A stretch of DNA of 64,000 bases from Oscheius onirici (Eukaryota; Nematoda; Chromadorea; Rhabditida; Rhabditidae), in assembly GCA_932521025.1 (NCBI GenBank), contig OW051470.1, positions 4,512,501 through 4,576,500 of the forward strand. The letters run 5' to 3'. Positions within the stretch are counted from its first letter, which is position 1. Each line of letters begins with the position of its first letter. A model generated the notes under the pieces. The model saw only the letters and a program-made list of their open reading frames with translations. It was not told where the DNA came from and did no database searches. Below, piece after piece: positions 1 through 12,254 of this stretch. The translations under genes and the position numbers were made by a program.

Positions 1-2546
1 GCTTCCCCATAGACTTTCTCAAGAATCAATGGCCATTCCAACAAATTGTCAGTTATTAGGACTTGTGGCGGATGGGGAGAGATCTCCAAGAGATGTTTCA
101 GAACAGAAATCCGGTCGGTGGCATTTGATAGATAGACGCAACAGCACCGCGGGGAATTGTCTTCTGTGAAGGCGAGCACAAAAATAAGACTCAAGTTCCA
201 ATTACCAATAATCAAACGGACCTGAAACAATTGTCTAGAACAAAATGGAAAAATCCAACCTCTTCAAAACAGACAACCTTAGAACCGTATAATCTCCACA
301 GTTCCTTCATTTCTTCCGTCATAATACCCAGCGACAAATCGTAAACATCTCCATCAGATGAATTTTTTTCGGGAATGTTCACATTGAAAGTGTTGCCAGA
401 TCGTAATGACTTTACGAGAGATTTCAGCGACAGTTTTTCATTGTTTCTGTCATGCATCGACTTCTTAAGAACTGATTCGTTGTATGAAGGAAGCGGGTAG
501 CCTTCCACAACGTAGTTTTCCATTTCTAAACAATATTCTACTCCGTTTTTGAAAAAAAAATGTACCTTTGAACTTGTAAAGCATTTGCTCCATGGGACTT
601 TCATCATCATTGACGTAGATAAATTCATCCATTATGTCTCGTTCAGCTGGCGATAGCCTCAGAATAGATGTTCCTAGTCGATGGCCGGTATGCTCCACAC
701 AGCCGTAGACTGTCAGCTTGCCGTCTGCCCAATGAAGAACCTGGAATTTTGTTCTTAACAATTGAATTCTGCGCAAACAAACTCGTAAAAAGGCTGCACA
801 ATGATTTCTTGATCTAAAGGGGCGGAAAAGATTCTTCTCTTTTATATATTGCGACGAGTAAGGATGCTGTTTGACTTGTTTTAACCGAGTCGTTAAGCCA
901 CTTCGAGCACAATATAGATAGGTGATTTGATAGGATTCGTTCTGCTTGACGCCCATCTTTTTGATAAATTCGACGGAAAACGCATCTTGGACTGCTTCGT
1001 ACCACTCCTAAAATGATTTTTTTGTGTGAACGAGCAAAAAAGCACCTCGTAATCCTGTATTCCAGAGAACTCTCTCTGCACGCTGCCACCAATCTTGTGA
1101 TGACCGACAAGATGATCGACAAAAGTCTTGTGTGTACAGCATTGAATATTGCAGTCAGGACATAGTAACTAAAAATAAGATGAAAAAGCAACAGCTAATT
1201 CTTACCATTCGTGGCTGAAGCACCGGATTAAGATATCCAGGATGAGCTCGTTTCATATGGGCAGCCCTTGTTGATCTACTCGCTCCTCGCCATCCACAAG
1301 TTGGATCGTGACAAAGATATTTTCCGTCTTCGATGTATCCGCCTGTTGGAGCCTTCTTTTTCGCCGGTTGCCATTCGGGATGTTGACTACGCAGATGAGA
1401 AGATCGACTGGCTCTGTAGTTTCCTCTCCACAAGCATCCTTCAACTAGACACCCGAAATCGCCTTCTGGTTCCTTGTTATAGAACACTCCGTCACGAGAC
1501 ATTCTCTTAAAATATACACTTTGAAAAAAAAAGTCTATTAAAACCTGTAATATGTATCTTGGAGGCATTTTCCAGTCTTTATGAACCCATTTCATGTGTT
1601 CGGCTCGAATTGAGCGATAGCCTCCTTTCCATGGACAATCTGGTATATAACATCGGTATTTCCCGTTTGGATCTGGCACTCTCACTTTCGAATTTGGAGC
1701 GGGTTCCTAGAATGAACTAGAACAGACGTTTCAACTGAACATACTGCGCCAGGGGGATTTTTCGGTCGTCCTCTTCTCTTCGGACCAGATTCGGCTTCTC
1801 TGTACAAGACGGCGTTTGATGGGTAAGAATCAGATGCTATATCCTCTTGTTTTACGGACATGTTGCCAAGCATGTACTCTTCGTGATGAGAAGGGCTGCT
1901 CATTATATGTTGACTGTGCCAGGAAATGTTTTTATGTTCATTTGGAGACAACTAAAATCGTAATGGTAAAAGTGTTTTGAAAGGATAGACCTGATATTTT
2001 TGTTCGTGTTCTTCTGAATAGTCGGATAGTGGATCATCGGCTAATGGTTTTCTTTCTACAGCGTGATCTGAGGTACTTCCGACGTCTAATATTGAATCGT
2101 CTTCTTCATAATCTGCCTAAAATGATTGATGTATTACTGTTTGTTGCAAACTAACTTGTTCGATACCTCTCACTTTTTCCATTCCATCGCCTGGCTTGTA
2201 TTTGTATCCAACATGATCCGTCCTTATATGAAAACTTCGTTCGGCACGATTATGAAAGACGGCTTTGCAGCCAGCCACTGGGCAGGGGAAATACTGCCGG
2301 AGTTCGTCACTAATTTGTGGTTACAAAGGATGGAAAATGTGGACACTTACTCGATAGGAAGTACATCTCTGCCGCTTGTTCTTCGTCGGATACTCGTCTC
2401 TTGTTGATAAGCCGTCTAAAATAATTTGATAATCATTTAGAAAAAAAACCACCTACTTTTTTTCGTCCTCGTTTGTTGGTAGCTTGAAATGAACCCTGTA
2501 CTATCCCTTCTTCCAGTACTTGTGCTCTGTCTAGTCCACTTTGCAT
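1..2546 (-). CDS. C2H2/AT-hook zinc-finger protein with MULE-transposase-like C-terminal region (partial)
   Basis: Multi-exon gene whose 3' end lies beyond the left edge. Read 5' to 3' on the minus strand, the exons encode: a basic segment (near 2546-2456); a C2H2 finger of the form C-P-V-A-G-C...H-I-R-T-D-H (about 2290-2180); an acidic region (2099-1990); an AT-hook KRRGRPKNPPG (about 1770); then three repeats of the form C-x4-C-x-W-x-G-x3-S-x-R-x3-H-x4-H (1680-1205) and a fourth C-P-D-C...H-L-V-G-H-H finger (1160-1085). The next part begins E-W-Y-E-A-V and resembles the FLYWCH/CARF-like DNA-binding region that often precedes MULE transposase domains (about 1007-590). The last readable segment (223-1) includes an ITDNLLEWP motif placed like the second acidic residue of MULE transposases. 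Introns are 35-50 nt. The first exon is uncertain; the start used is the first ATG of the clearest exon. A domesticated transposase or nematode transcription factor is inferred, not shown. Confidence 0.55.
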
Positions 2547-2988
2547 GTCTGGAAGACGCTTATTCGTGGAACAATAAAAGGACAGTGTGATGTGCACCAA
2601 ACTTACAGTTTTTCGCAAGAGGACATCGACATATGAGAGACTGGGTATATTCAGACTACGAGAACATTAAAAACTACGGGGAACATGGATAAAACGGGAC
2701 TCAAAAGAGCGGCGGCTAACCACGTAAATAGCGCTGCAGCGGAGTGACAAAACTGAGTGAGATTGGAGCGTTCATACGTTTGCGACCGAGCAGAATAACA
2801 GCCCTTTAACTTTTTCAGCTTCTCAAAAAGTGCTTTGCTAAAGAAACAAAAAAAGGACTGAATTCGACAATTGGAGTGTTTTGAAAATCGCAAGTTGTGT
2901 TTTTGGCGCAAAGTCTGTTTCTGCTGCCGCTCTTCGCTTTTCCTCTTTCTCTGCGTTTCTTCTCATTTCCCATGTTTTAAAATGACTG

Positions 2989-2995
2989 CTTTCAG
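2989..2995 (+). promoter_or_regulatory. Candidate spliced-leader acceptor for MRPL40
   Basis: CTTTCAG ends directly before the ATG at 2996. No upstream exon with an in-frame start is visible, so trans-splicing is a better explanation than a cis intron. Confidence 0.5.
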
Positions 2996-3675
2996 ATGAA
3001 TTCTCTGCTAGGAAAAGTTCTGCAAACCAGAATTACGTTATCGCCCTTGTTGGAAAGAGGGATTCATCTAACGGCCGCCCAAAACTCCGTTTTCATGAAG
3101 AGACAGAAGAAAATTGACCCAGAGGTTGGTTCATTTATCAGTTTTCAATCCGAACTTTCAGGTTGCCAAACAACGTGAATCGAGAAGACGAAAGCGTCTC
3201 GAAAAAGAGATCCGTCAAATGCAGAAGCACAGCAAGAAACCGAAGCCCGTAGATGAGATGGCGTTGGACGTCAAATCTGCTAAAAACATAGAGTAAGAGA
3301 AGCTTTGGGTTGTTCTAATAATTTTTGCAGTGAGCGCCATCGTGAAACTGTGCAGGTTAACGAAGAAACGATTGACACGAGAGCTGTTATTCAAAAAGAA
3401 TACGGCCGAAGTCGAAACTTGCTGCAGAAAAAAGACGATCTCTGGGTTCAGCTGGCTATCAGACAACAAACCAAAGCTTTACGACAATTAAAGTCCATTA
3501 GTCCCGAATTGTATGAAAAGGTGTTTGCTCTACTATTCATTTCTTATTTTAATTCCAGGCTATTCAACCATCTCGAGATCCAATTGTAATTCACGGTCCG
3601 GCGCAGACACCTCCTATCAAAGACTACCAATCTCCCGACGGCGACTATCTTGACACAACTCGAACGTGGTCATGA
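2996..3675 (+). CDS. mrpl-40: Mitochondrial large-subunit ribosomal protein L40
   Basis: Four exons: 2996-3124, 3162-3292, 3331-3520 and 3559-3675, joined by 37-38-nt GT-AG introns that keep frame. The protein is about 188 residues. A basic, Ser/Thr-containing N-terminus suits a mitochondrial targeting peptide. It is followed by the K-R-Q-K-K-I-D-P-E segment and a highly basic helix (ESRRRKRLEKEIRQMQK), a second helix with a W-x-L-x-I-R-Q-Q pattern, and a C-terminal TPPIKDYQSPDGDYLDTTR stretch that matches the conserved TPP-x-P-x-Y-x-P-P-x-G-x-Y end of MRPL40. It acts as a structural component of the mitochondrial large ribosomal subunit. A spliced-leader-type CTTTCAG abuts the ATG. It is transcribed divergently from the zinc-finger gene on its left. 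Confidence 0.85.
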
Positions 3676-4512
3676 TTCCCCCTTCAAAGAATGACAAAGT
3701 TTCAAGATTCTGCCTAGGTTTCCCTTTTTAGAGCCTTCGATTGTTGTTTTCATTTTTGTTGAATAATATCTTCTCAGATCCAGTTCATTATCGTCAAAGA
3801 CGAGACCGAGAACCCGAGATTAATATGCAAACCGGCATATTGCTAATTACGCAACTGAATGTCGAGACGACCCGAATCTGAGTCAGTCGGGCGGCTATTC
3901 ATACAGAATGAACTAATTAGCGCAGAACGTTTTCCCTAAATGCCAAGTGACAGTGCCCTTCCTTCCTGGATAAGTGAAAGCAATTTTTTCGGGTGATCTC
4001 TCTTTCCCACTTGAGAGATCTTCAAATGCATTCAATTCTCCGTTGTAAAGGAACGGTTTTCTAATTTTTGTTGTCTCAAACCATGAGAAGTGATCAATCT
4101 ACTACTTTTTTAGCCTCAGAACGAAGAGAGATCGGCACGCTTGATTATCGTTCCACATAGGACTGGACATTGCGCAACGAAATCACCATAAATCGCGGGA
4201 CCAGTGCTTCCTTCCTGCACTTACAGTCTATCCCAAAAAAAAAGACTGAATGTGAATACAATCTCTCATTATTTGAAGCGGAAGCAAGATCTTTATCCAA
4301 AGGGAAATATAGTTTGTCCTAGAGGAATATATAGTTATCTAGTTTTTCTCTCAGAATCAAGAGTATTGTACTTACCTCTGCGATGTATGTTTTCCTCGAC
4401 CAGTTGCCACTACAGCCCTGATGTTTTGCCTTGGTGCCCAAGTGCGCGAACTGGACCGCCTTCCTTCCCACGGCAGGCAGGCTGTTGCCTGCGGCAAAGG
4501 CTGTTCGTCCTT
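3676..4512. other. Intergenic, no gene seen
   Basis: About 840 nt between MRPL40 and the matrixin gene. Reading frames here are short, without family features or splice-consistent extensions. It should contain the MRPL40 3' UTR and the promoter of the matrixin gene; no specific motif is assigned. Confidence 0.5.
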
Positions 4513-5408
<896 letters not shown>

Positions 5409-5546
5409 TAGACCTTGATTTTGTATGCGTTGTCTACAAATTGATCTCAGTTATCGGTGCTGCCATAAACTTTTACTGGGTTTCTTTGGGATATGTTTCA
5501 AGTATAATGCTTCAATATTATGGCTATGGATTCTTTCTTACTGTAG

Positions 5547-7597
5547 TCAATCAAAACTTCGTTGACCGACCATTCTGTGAACATCTTGGATGATTGCCAT
5601 TGCTGCTTCGGTTGCTTCCTCTTCTTCTTTCGCAGCCTTTTTGCTCAAAAAGTTGGTCAATTTGTATTTGAGCTTGTTGTTTTGCTGATCCGATTTCCAT
5701 CTGCTGTCGTCAATCAAAGACTTGTACCGCCCAAGACTATCCACTTGAGCAAAAGAGTTTCTAAAGCGCATCCATTCACACCATGTTCCAAACTCACGTT
5801 TTGCTGGCTGTGGGCTCCTTCTCCTCTGTCCAACTCTTCCCGCCGACGGATATAAATCTCGATTTTTCACTCACTGAACTCCGTGGAGTCATCGAGTCGG
5901 ACACACTCGTGACTTCACCCAGATAAGTCAAAAAGACTTGGGTCGTTTTCAGAGCAGAGAGATAGCGCTTGAAAGAGAACTTGGGCTAGATACTGTGTCC
6001 CAAACCTTTTCCAATTGGCTGCCGAGTCGAGCTCTCAACACGCGGAAACAATCTTGAAGAGGGTATCCGTTTGGCTGGCAGATTCCAGTCTCGATTTCAA
6101 ACCGTTCAGCAGATGATGCGCCTACTGGAGAAGTGGCCTGCAGAGATATGTATCTGAGAAAAAAGGTAAACTTGTTCGATTGATGAATACCGGTCATATA
6201 TTCCCATGGCATCCTCGACAGCTTGTTCAGAACTCGATTTGAGAAACTCATCTTCAAACGCGTCACAAGCTAGAATGAACTGAAGTTCTGTGCGGTCTTG
6301 TGTCGATTGTATCAGCTAGAGGACTTTATAAATGAGAATAAATGAATTGTGTCTACCTCTAGCAGTTGTTGAAGAAGAACATCGATATGGACGACATCTG
6401 TCAGAATCGGATCCAGAAGAGTCTCTGCTTCATGTTTTTTGAACAGTCTGTGGTCTTTGAAGACTGGAAAAGGACTGCAACGTATGAAAACTGATTTAAA
6501 TCAAATGAATTACCCCGTATCGAGTAAGGAAATAACGTATCCTTCGCACTCCCTAAAGATTTCTCGAAAAGGATGGCAAAGTTTCTCTGCAAAGTGGCTA
6601 TCTCTTCCATTCAACGAACAGACAGTACCGTTTACTTTCTGAACCAAATGATGAGGAAAATCTATTCGCTTTGATCCATTTTCTTCTAAGAAGACGTTGA
6701 AAATCGCTTCCGCATCTTTTGAGAGCTCTAAAAGTGTCTAACAGCTGACGACCGACGTACCTTCACTATTCTGCCCATTGTTGTTGTCAAAACTGCTATA
6801 AAAACTTTGAAGATGCATCAAAAACTGAACTAACTCGATACTATCTGTGATTTTTTAGTATTTGTTGCAGTCTCTCGCACTTACCAAAAGAGTCGAGAAA
6901 GTGGATGAAATAGGGCAAGACTTGTTGATTGTTTAGCAATTTATTTACACTGTATGCTAGTGGCATTTTCTCTTGAACAAGTAGGTTAAATTGTATTCTA
7001 GAGACACACCTGACAATAAGCATATCGGAATATGTACAAACAGAGGGAGGAAAAACGACGGCGGCAAGAAAAGGTACACCAAGCCAGTTTCGATGACCCG
7101 TTCGTCCGGCGAAAAAGGGTACGTGGATAATTGGAGTTTTCAAATGGCTTTGTGAAAACGTATGTAACAAATTTTTTAATGAGGTTGTTAATGTGAAAAA
7201 TGACAACATACTATAGATCGATTTTGTTTCAGATGAAGCAGCCGATGTATATTATAACTAGAAACTTCTACTATTCCATTTCCGACCCTTCCAGGAGAGT
7301 GTTAGCCTAAACAAATGAACTAAAATTGGAACAACAATGAAAAAAACTTGATCCAACTTCGCCATAAGTTTGTCTCGTTCGGCCAAAAGATTTTTCTTAC
7401 GTTTCAGCAGCGTGTGTTGGATATTGTTGAGTGTGTCGTATTCCTAAAAATAAAGATCACGTAAAACTGAAACTAACGGTTTTCAAAGATTGCAGTTCTT
7501 CTTCGAAATCGCCGATCGGGTTCAGGGGTTTCTTTATTTTCGACGGTATTGTTGGGAGAGCTTTGTCGGCCATAGTGTTCTGCAAAAATTCATCCAT
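5547..7597 (-). CDS. akap-10: AKAP10/D-AKAP2-like protein with two RGS domains
   Basis: About ten short exons. The ATG at 7597 (MDEFLQNTMADK) has a TGCAG acceptor 3 nt upstream. An N-terminal coiled segment is followed by a first RGS-type domain containing YSVNKLLNNQQVLPYFIHFL, ELVQFLMHLQSFY and a helix ending in KLCHPFREIFRECEGYVISL. A second RGS-like domain follows (ELQFILACDAFEDEFL...AVEDAMGIYDRYISLQ...LQDCFRVLRARLG). The C-terminus has FGTWCEWMRFRNSF and ends in an amphipathic helix (EATEAAMAIIQDVHRMVGQ), placed where AKAP10 carries its PKA regulatory-subunit-binding helix. AKAP10 anchors PKA at membranes and endosomes. The family call rests on two tandem RGS domains plus the C-terminal helix; an RGS-containing sorting nexin is the alternative. 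The exon around 6000-5800 is the least certain. It converges on the matrixin gene, 138 nt away. Confidence 0.6.
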
Positions 7598-8267
7598 TTT
7601 CTGCATAAAAAAAAGAAATTTACAACGGAAAAAAGCTAGAAATTGTAGAAGACAGATTGTCGTTTCCCTTTTTGAACGGCCGCGTGAATAAAATGCGCGT
7701 TTTTTTTTTTTGAAATTCTGTCTCTTTCCACAGAAACTCCCTTCTCTGAGGAACAGTTTTACGGGCAGGTTGCGTTATCCCCCCGCCGTGGCCATTCAGC
7801 GCGGGGGGGGATAAAGTATACCATAGGTTTTTCACTCCAAATCGCTCGGTAAAGAAGGACAAATGATAAATAAAGTATAAGTAAGCTATTATTATTCTTT
7901 TCACTTTTTATCTAAGGTTTGAGCGCTTACCCAGCTTGTTTAGAGTCAGTTTGACTGTTTGAGTCATTTTCAGTTTTTCAACTACTAGAACTCATTTTCA
8001 AGCTTCGCGATGTTCTACAATCTTGTAGAGGAGATCAAAAGCTACAATTTTGTAGAACATCACGAAGCTGGATAACCTTTTCTTCATGTTGGAAATCTAA
8101 TTTACGGAGCGATTTGGAGTGAAAAACCTATGGTATACTTTATTTCCCCCCCCCCGCGCTGAATGGCCACGGGGGAGGGGATAAAGTATACCACCCCAGT
8201 TTTACGGTAACATTAAGAGCCATTCAATTCGGCGTTGAACTGTTTAATACCACAAAAAATGACAATC
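7598..8267. other. Intergenic with MITE insertion
   Basis: Gap of 670 nt between two minus-strand genes, almost entirely occupied by the inverted-repeat element at 7765-8196. No coding sequence is convincing. Confidence 0.5.
7765..8196. mobile_element. Palindromic MITE flanked by an 11-bp direct repeat
   Basis: The arms contain ATAAAGTATACCATAGG, a G-run, TGGCCATTCAGCGCGGGG and GTTTTTCACTCCAAATCGCT on the left and their reverse complements on the right. The centre pairs GATGTTCTACAA with TTGTAGAACATC. The exact direct repeat CAGTTTTACGG lies at 7754-7764 and 8197-8207, consistent with a target-site duplication. No transposase is encoded. Confidence 0.65.
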
Positions 8268-10126
8268 TTAGGAAGGAGTCACTTGAAAATAATCTCTTGC
8301 AGATGAAGGATGTACTGAACAATTGTCGGATTTACTCGTATCTTTTTGGGTCACATATTGCTGAAAAATAAAACAACTAGACAAAGAGTTCTGACTATTG
8401 GTCCAGAACTAGTCTGGGTCAACGGGGAAATATTCTTTCTCATGGATTTTCTTGTAGCCATTTCCGTTGGAGTATTGGTAATTTCAACAACAAGAGCCGT
8501 CGTCTCAACCTCCTCCGTTATGACAGGTGTCTCCAGAGTCGTAGTAGTCAGTCGAGGAGACGTTCCAGTGAACTAAAAAGGCATTCAGATCATTGTGAGT
8601 CAACATACCTGACAGCCAGGCATCAACGTGACTGTTGTGTCCTTGAGAACTCGGTAGATCACCTAAATTCAGTTCAAATGCTGCTAAACTAATCAAAATT
8701 TACCTGCCAAGCAGAAGAACCACATTCGCGTCTTATAGGAGAACGAACGCATCCGGAAAAGTAGTTCAGAGCCCTGAAAGTATCGAAGATGCCAACTAGT
8801 TATGCTTCGCAATCCTTGTAATTCCGTAAAAAACAACAAGTAGACACTACGAATTGCGTAATTTCCGAATTGAACAGGCACATATTCTATGACTCACATA
8901 CTGTCCTTGTATATATTAGCAGTACTCTTTCTACTCGATGGAAACTATCCCAAGAAAAGTTTTGATCGAAGCTGGTGGATTGTTTCTAGTGACGAATAAG
9001 ACCGGGTCATTGAACATCATAGATAAATCTACGATATGGAAATGAATAATACAAATAATAATAACTCTTTCTACTGATGTCAGGTTGTATCAGACAAAAA
9101 TAGATTCAGACGAAACGAAATAAATGGAGAAGGACTAGTTCGTCTGACAAAAGATGTTCCGAAAGCGGAAAGAAAGTCAAATAGGATATTTTCTTGTGAA
9201 ACACCCCTAAAAAAGTATCGACGGTCCGGGCAACTGCTCCCCGGGCCGGTTCGGTAAAAGACCCAGATGTTGAACGGAGTAGATTCTCTAAAAGAGATGC
9301 GTCAAAGAGTGCAGAGACTAGGAGGAGAAATACACAAAGAAAGTCTTTCAAAAGTTGGCCCACCCGCAAAGTCTGTCTGCTTTGGCCATCATCGCGATTC
9401 CTCCGGCTCCATTGGCATCTTCTATTTCTTGAAGAGTCACATCATGACAGGTCTTTATTTCTGTCCGTCTATCGAGCTCCATGAGACATTCTGCCGACTC
9501 CATGAAGGCTAGAAAATCATGATTATTCCCAGAAGTTTGCTCGGTCATACATGCGCGAGAGACGCATTATCGCCAGTCATTTATAAGCGCGATGGGCCCC
9601 TGATTTACGACAGAGCCTGGGAAACAAACCACTGCTTCCACTCACTATTATAGCCTTCGTTACAGAGATAGCCGTAGGAGCTGTCTATGAGCGAGATTGT
9701 CACGTGACGACCACATTTTTGTCGGTAGTCACCCACACAACTGTTGAACTTTGCGATCAGTCTGAAGCAGAAGAGATAGATATGTAAAGAAACAATTATA
9801 CTTGCAGAGTTCATTGAAGACTCTTCCACCCATATTCGGCAAAGAAAATGGACTGGTGAGATCTGATTCCTGTAAATTGATTAGAATGGTTTTTAGTTGG
9901 AGAACACACTTTTCCATTGAGCACTCGAGCGTAGTCTGCTACTGGCGCAACACATTCTTGGATCCGTTGACTGATTTGGGGTGGACAGTACTCGGATAGG
10001 ACGACACCGGTCGCTAGAACTGAAATAAACCATCATTTTGTATTTGGATTAAACACTATAAAACTAAAACCAGCCGAAAATAGAAAAAGTTAATGTGTAC
10101 TCACCCAACGCAAGTATTCTTCTCAT
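8268..10126 (-). CDS. Secreted DUF19-like cysteine-rich protein with Thr-rich C-terminus
   Basis: The ATG at 10126 begins a signal peptide (MRRILAL, then VLATGVVLS after a 90-nt intron). Later exons give about 8-12 cysteines in a nematode DUF19 (T20D4.11-like) arrangement: SEYCPPQI, IQECVAPVADYA, VFNELCKLIAKFNSCV, DYRQKCGRH, SYGYLCNEGYN, a helix with FMESAECLMEL and KTCHDVTLQE, then FSGCVRSPIRRECGSSAWQV and LMPGCQ. The C-terminus is rich in Thr (SPRLTTTTLETPVITEEVE) and ends QVTPS. This layout suggests an extracellular or cell-surface, probably O-glycosylated protein; function is unknown. Exons between about 9250 and 8880 are hard to place and may include extra or alternative exons. Confidence 0.6.
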
Positions 10127-10796
10127 CTGATGCTCATCACCCTCCAAATTTAATATACTGAAAAAGACTATTTGAGAGAAGAAGAGGAAAACAATAAGAC
10201 TAAACTAATTAGGCTAGTCACTCCAGCTGAGAAAATGAACAAAAGAAGTCGTTGAGAGAATGAAAGAAATGGTCAGAGACCTTTCGTCAGATCTATTTGG
10301 CTCTCGTTCCGAGTCGTCCCACCCTCTCTTTCTCTCAGAGACTTCTCCTCCTAATAGGCGACAAGTGGACGCTGATATTGCGCCGAACCTGTCAAATGTT
10401 GGCACGGCCGTGGGAAGACCACGCTTCCAGAGGAGCTCTATTCTGGGATCTTTGTACAGCCGAAACAACAAAAGATGCGACAAAAATGAGGAACGCGTGG
10501 CCAGCCTAATGCTCTCTGTGACCATTGATGACAGCTGGGTACACAGTGACAGTCAGAGCTGGATTGACGCCGGATTACGAGAGCTCATTGACGGCTCCTC
10601 TCTTTCTAAAAGAATACCGGAGAATGATGGTCATGTGTGAGCCTGGAAATGGACTATTTGCACTGGAACTGGATACATAGGATCCAGAGCGGGGTAATCG
10701 CAAGGGGGGGGGGGGATAATTGAGCACAAGAAGGATTAGGAGAGTGGACTTTGTTGACCACTTTTTTTAGTTTATCGGTTTAAAAATAAAGAGTTT
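10127..10796. other. Intergenic with ambiguous open frames
   Basis: A 126-codon plus-strand frame (10260-10640) and a 103-codon minus-strand frame (10214-10525) overlap here. Neither has a recognisable domain, signal peptide or clear splice-leader acceptor. A run of G residues lies near 10706. This stretch separates two secreted-protein genes and most likely holds the promoter of the DUF19-like gene. Confidence 0.3.
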
Positions 10797-11183
10797 TTAT
10801 TCGAAAAGTACATGAATCCCGAGAATGAATAATAAGGATATCATTATGCTGAGACTGGCACTTGCGTTGCACTGGTTCCTCGTACAACATTTGATTTGAA
10901 GACTGACAGAATCCACTCCAGGAGGTAGTTCATAGCTGTACTGTTCTTCAAAGTCTCCTCGCCAAACCTTCGCAACGGTGTGTGTACCTTCTTTGCCTTG
11001 ACATATACCACAGCCTCCGATGAGCCATTTTCCATGTTGAGGGACTTGGATTGTGGACATATAACAGATGTTCTCTGGACAGTCGAGTGGGATCGAAGGA
11101 ACCTGGTAGGTTCCATTGTCGAAGAAGTTTTCGCAATTTATTTGAGCGAGTGTTGATGGGAAGAATAGTAGGTAGACCAGCAT
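10797..11183 (-). CDS. Secreted Ly6/ET-module-like protein, probably GPI-anchored
   Basis: Single exon, 128 residues. It opens with a signal peptide (MLVYLLFFPSTLAQ). The mature part has the cysteine order C-ENFF...C-PENIC...GGC-GIC...CC-TRNQC-N, ending in the CCxxxxCN signature of Ly6/uPAR and nematode ET-module three-finger domains. A hydrophobic C-terminal tail (SIMISLLFILGIHVLF) follows a small-residue stretch, as in GPI-anchored members. It lies head-to-head with a related plus-strand gene at 11636; the two share spacing and the C-terminal CC motif, so they look like a diverged pair. The role is unknown; family members are extracellular binding or receptor-modulating proteins. Confidence 0.7.
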   Translation of the reverse strand: MLVYLLFFPSTLAQINCENFFDNGTYQVPSIPLDCPENICYMSTIQVPQHGKWLIGGCGICQGKEGTHTVAKVWRGDFEEQYSYELPPGVDSVSLQIKCCTRNQCNASASLSIMISLLFILGIHVLFE

Positions 11184-11635
11184 GTTTTTACGGGGAGAAA
11201 GTTCTTATCAAAGGAGCGAACTGACTGATTCATTACGATGCGACATTCATTATTCATTATGATGCCCTTTCCGGCAATGGGATAATTAGAATTTTCTCTT
11301 TCCAGCTTCTCGTTTAACAGTATTTCTTCCGAAGTTTGACGAACAGCCACTTCCTACGTAATGTTACACTTGACGATCAAATTTACGAGAATTCCAATTA
11401 ACACTAACATCTTGTTGCTTGTTTCTATCCATGGGCTATCCCAAACAATGGTCACAAAGTGTTCCTTCATTGGTATGAAATATTCGAATGTAATCATTCG
11501 AACATCGAGAATGGCAACTGTCTTCCCTTTTCATTCCTTTGTGTCCTTGACCGGCCATACCTACCAAAAGTGACTCATCTAGCTTGTCTAAAAGCAATAT
11601 ATAAAAAATCAGTAACGAGAAGTAACAGACCCAAC

Positions 11636-11986
11636 ATGGTACTTCTTTCTCTGATTCTTCTACTTCCGGTCTCTCTTGTTGCTCTCAAATGCCAAAACTT
11701 CATCAACCAACCGGTTGCCAATCTCAACATCGGCTCGATGAATTGTCTACAACCATGGTGCGTCACAACTGTGGCCAGAATACCCGTTTGGAGTCAAGAA
11801 AATTTGCATATCGGAGGCTGTGACCTTGAGAAGTTCTGTACCGAAAAAGGATGGGTCACAGATACGAAGATTCTCTCAAGAGAAGTCTTCCAAACTTTCG
11901 TTCGCAACATGATCATTCTTCCCGCCAATGTCACCTCTGTCTATTTGGATGGACAGTGTTGCAAGACTGACAATTGTAACAGATAA
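11636..11986 (+). CDS. Secreted Ly6/ET-module-like protein
   Basis: Single exon of 116 residues from the ATG at 11636. A signal peptide (MVLLSLILLLPVSLVAL) is followed by K-C-QNF, MNC-LQPWC-V, GGC-DLEKFC and a terminal GQCCKTDNCNR, the CCxxDxCN ending typical of ET-module/Ly6 domains. Unlike its divergent neighbour it stops right after the CN motif, so it lacks a GPI-anchor tail and should be freely secreted. An in-frame upstream ATG (11459) exists, but the signal peptide fixes the start at 11636. Confidence 0.7.
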   Translation: MVLLSLILLLPVSLVALKCQNFINQPVANLNIGSMNCLQPWCVTTVARIPVWSQENLHIGGCDLEKFCTEKGWVTDTKILSREVFQTFVRNMIILPANVTSVYLDGQCCKTDNCNR

Positions 11987-12024
11987 CAATAAACTTTTGC
12001 TATATGTAGTTAGACTATATTATG

Positions 12025-12254
12025 TCATGTTTCCGGCAGCCGGAAGTGTTTCTTGAACATATCGAAAGTAAATGTCGAAAAGTTCATTCGAACTGAACAA
12101 GAAGCTTTGTGGGGAAAGTAGTTTGCATTGATGTTGGACTCGTATAGTAGTCTTGAACACACAATAGGACACTGTTCGTGAACAGGATATCAGTGCATTG
12201 TCTAGTTTTAACGGCAGAAAATAGAAAAACCAGCCACACCAGAAGCAATAACAT
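12025..12254 (-). CDS. Possible small secreted peptide
   Basis: The ATG at 12254 opens a clear signal peptide (MLLLLVWLVFLFSAVKT), followed by RQCTDILFTNSVLLC. The frame stops at 12084 if unspliced, or at 12025 if a 43-nt GT-AG intron is used, giving about 56-60 residues. It lies beside the Ly6-like pair. There is no family match; the call rests on the signal peptide and position only. Confidence 0.35.

Noticed and set aside
10214-10640. Overlapping open frames on both strands (126 and 103 codons)
   Set aside because: No domain, signal peptide, splice signals or neighbour context; overlapping open frames occur by chance in GC-balanced DNA.
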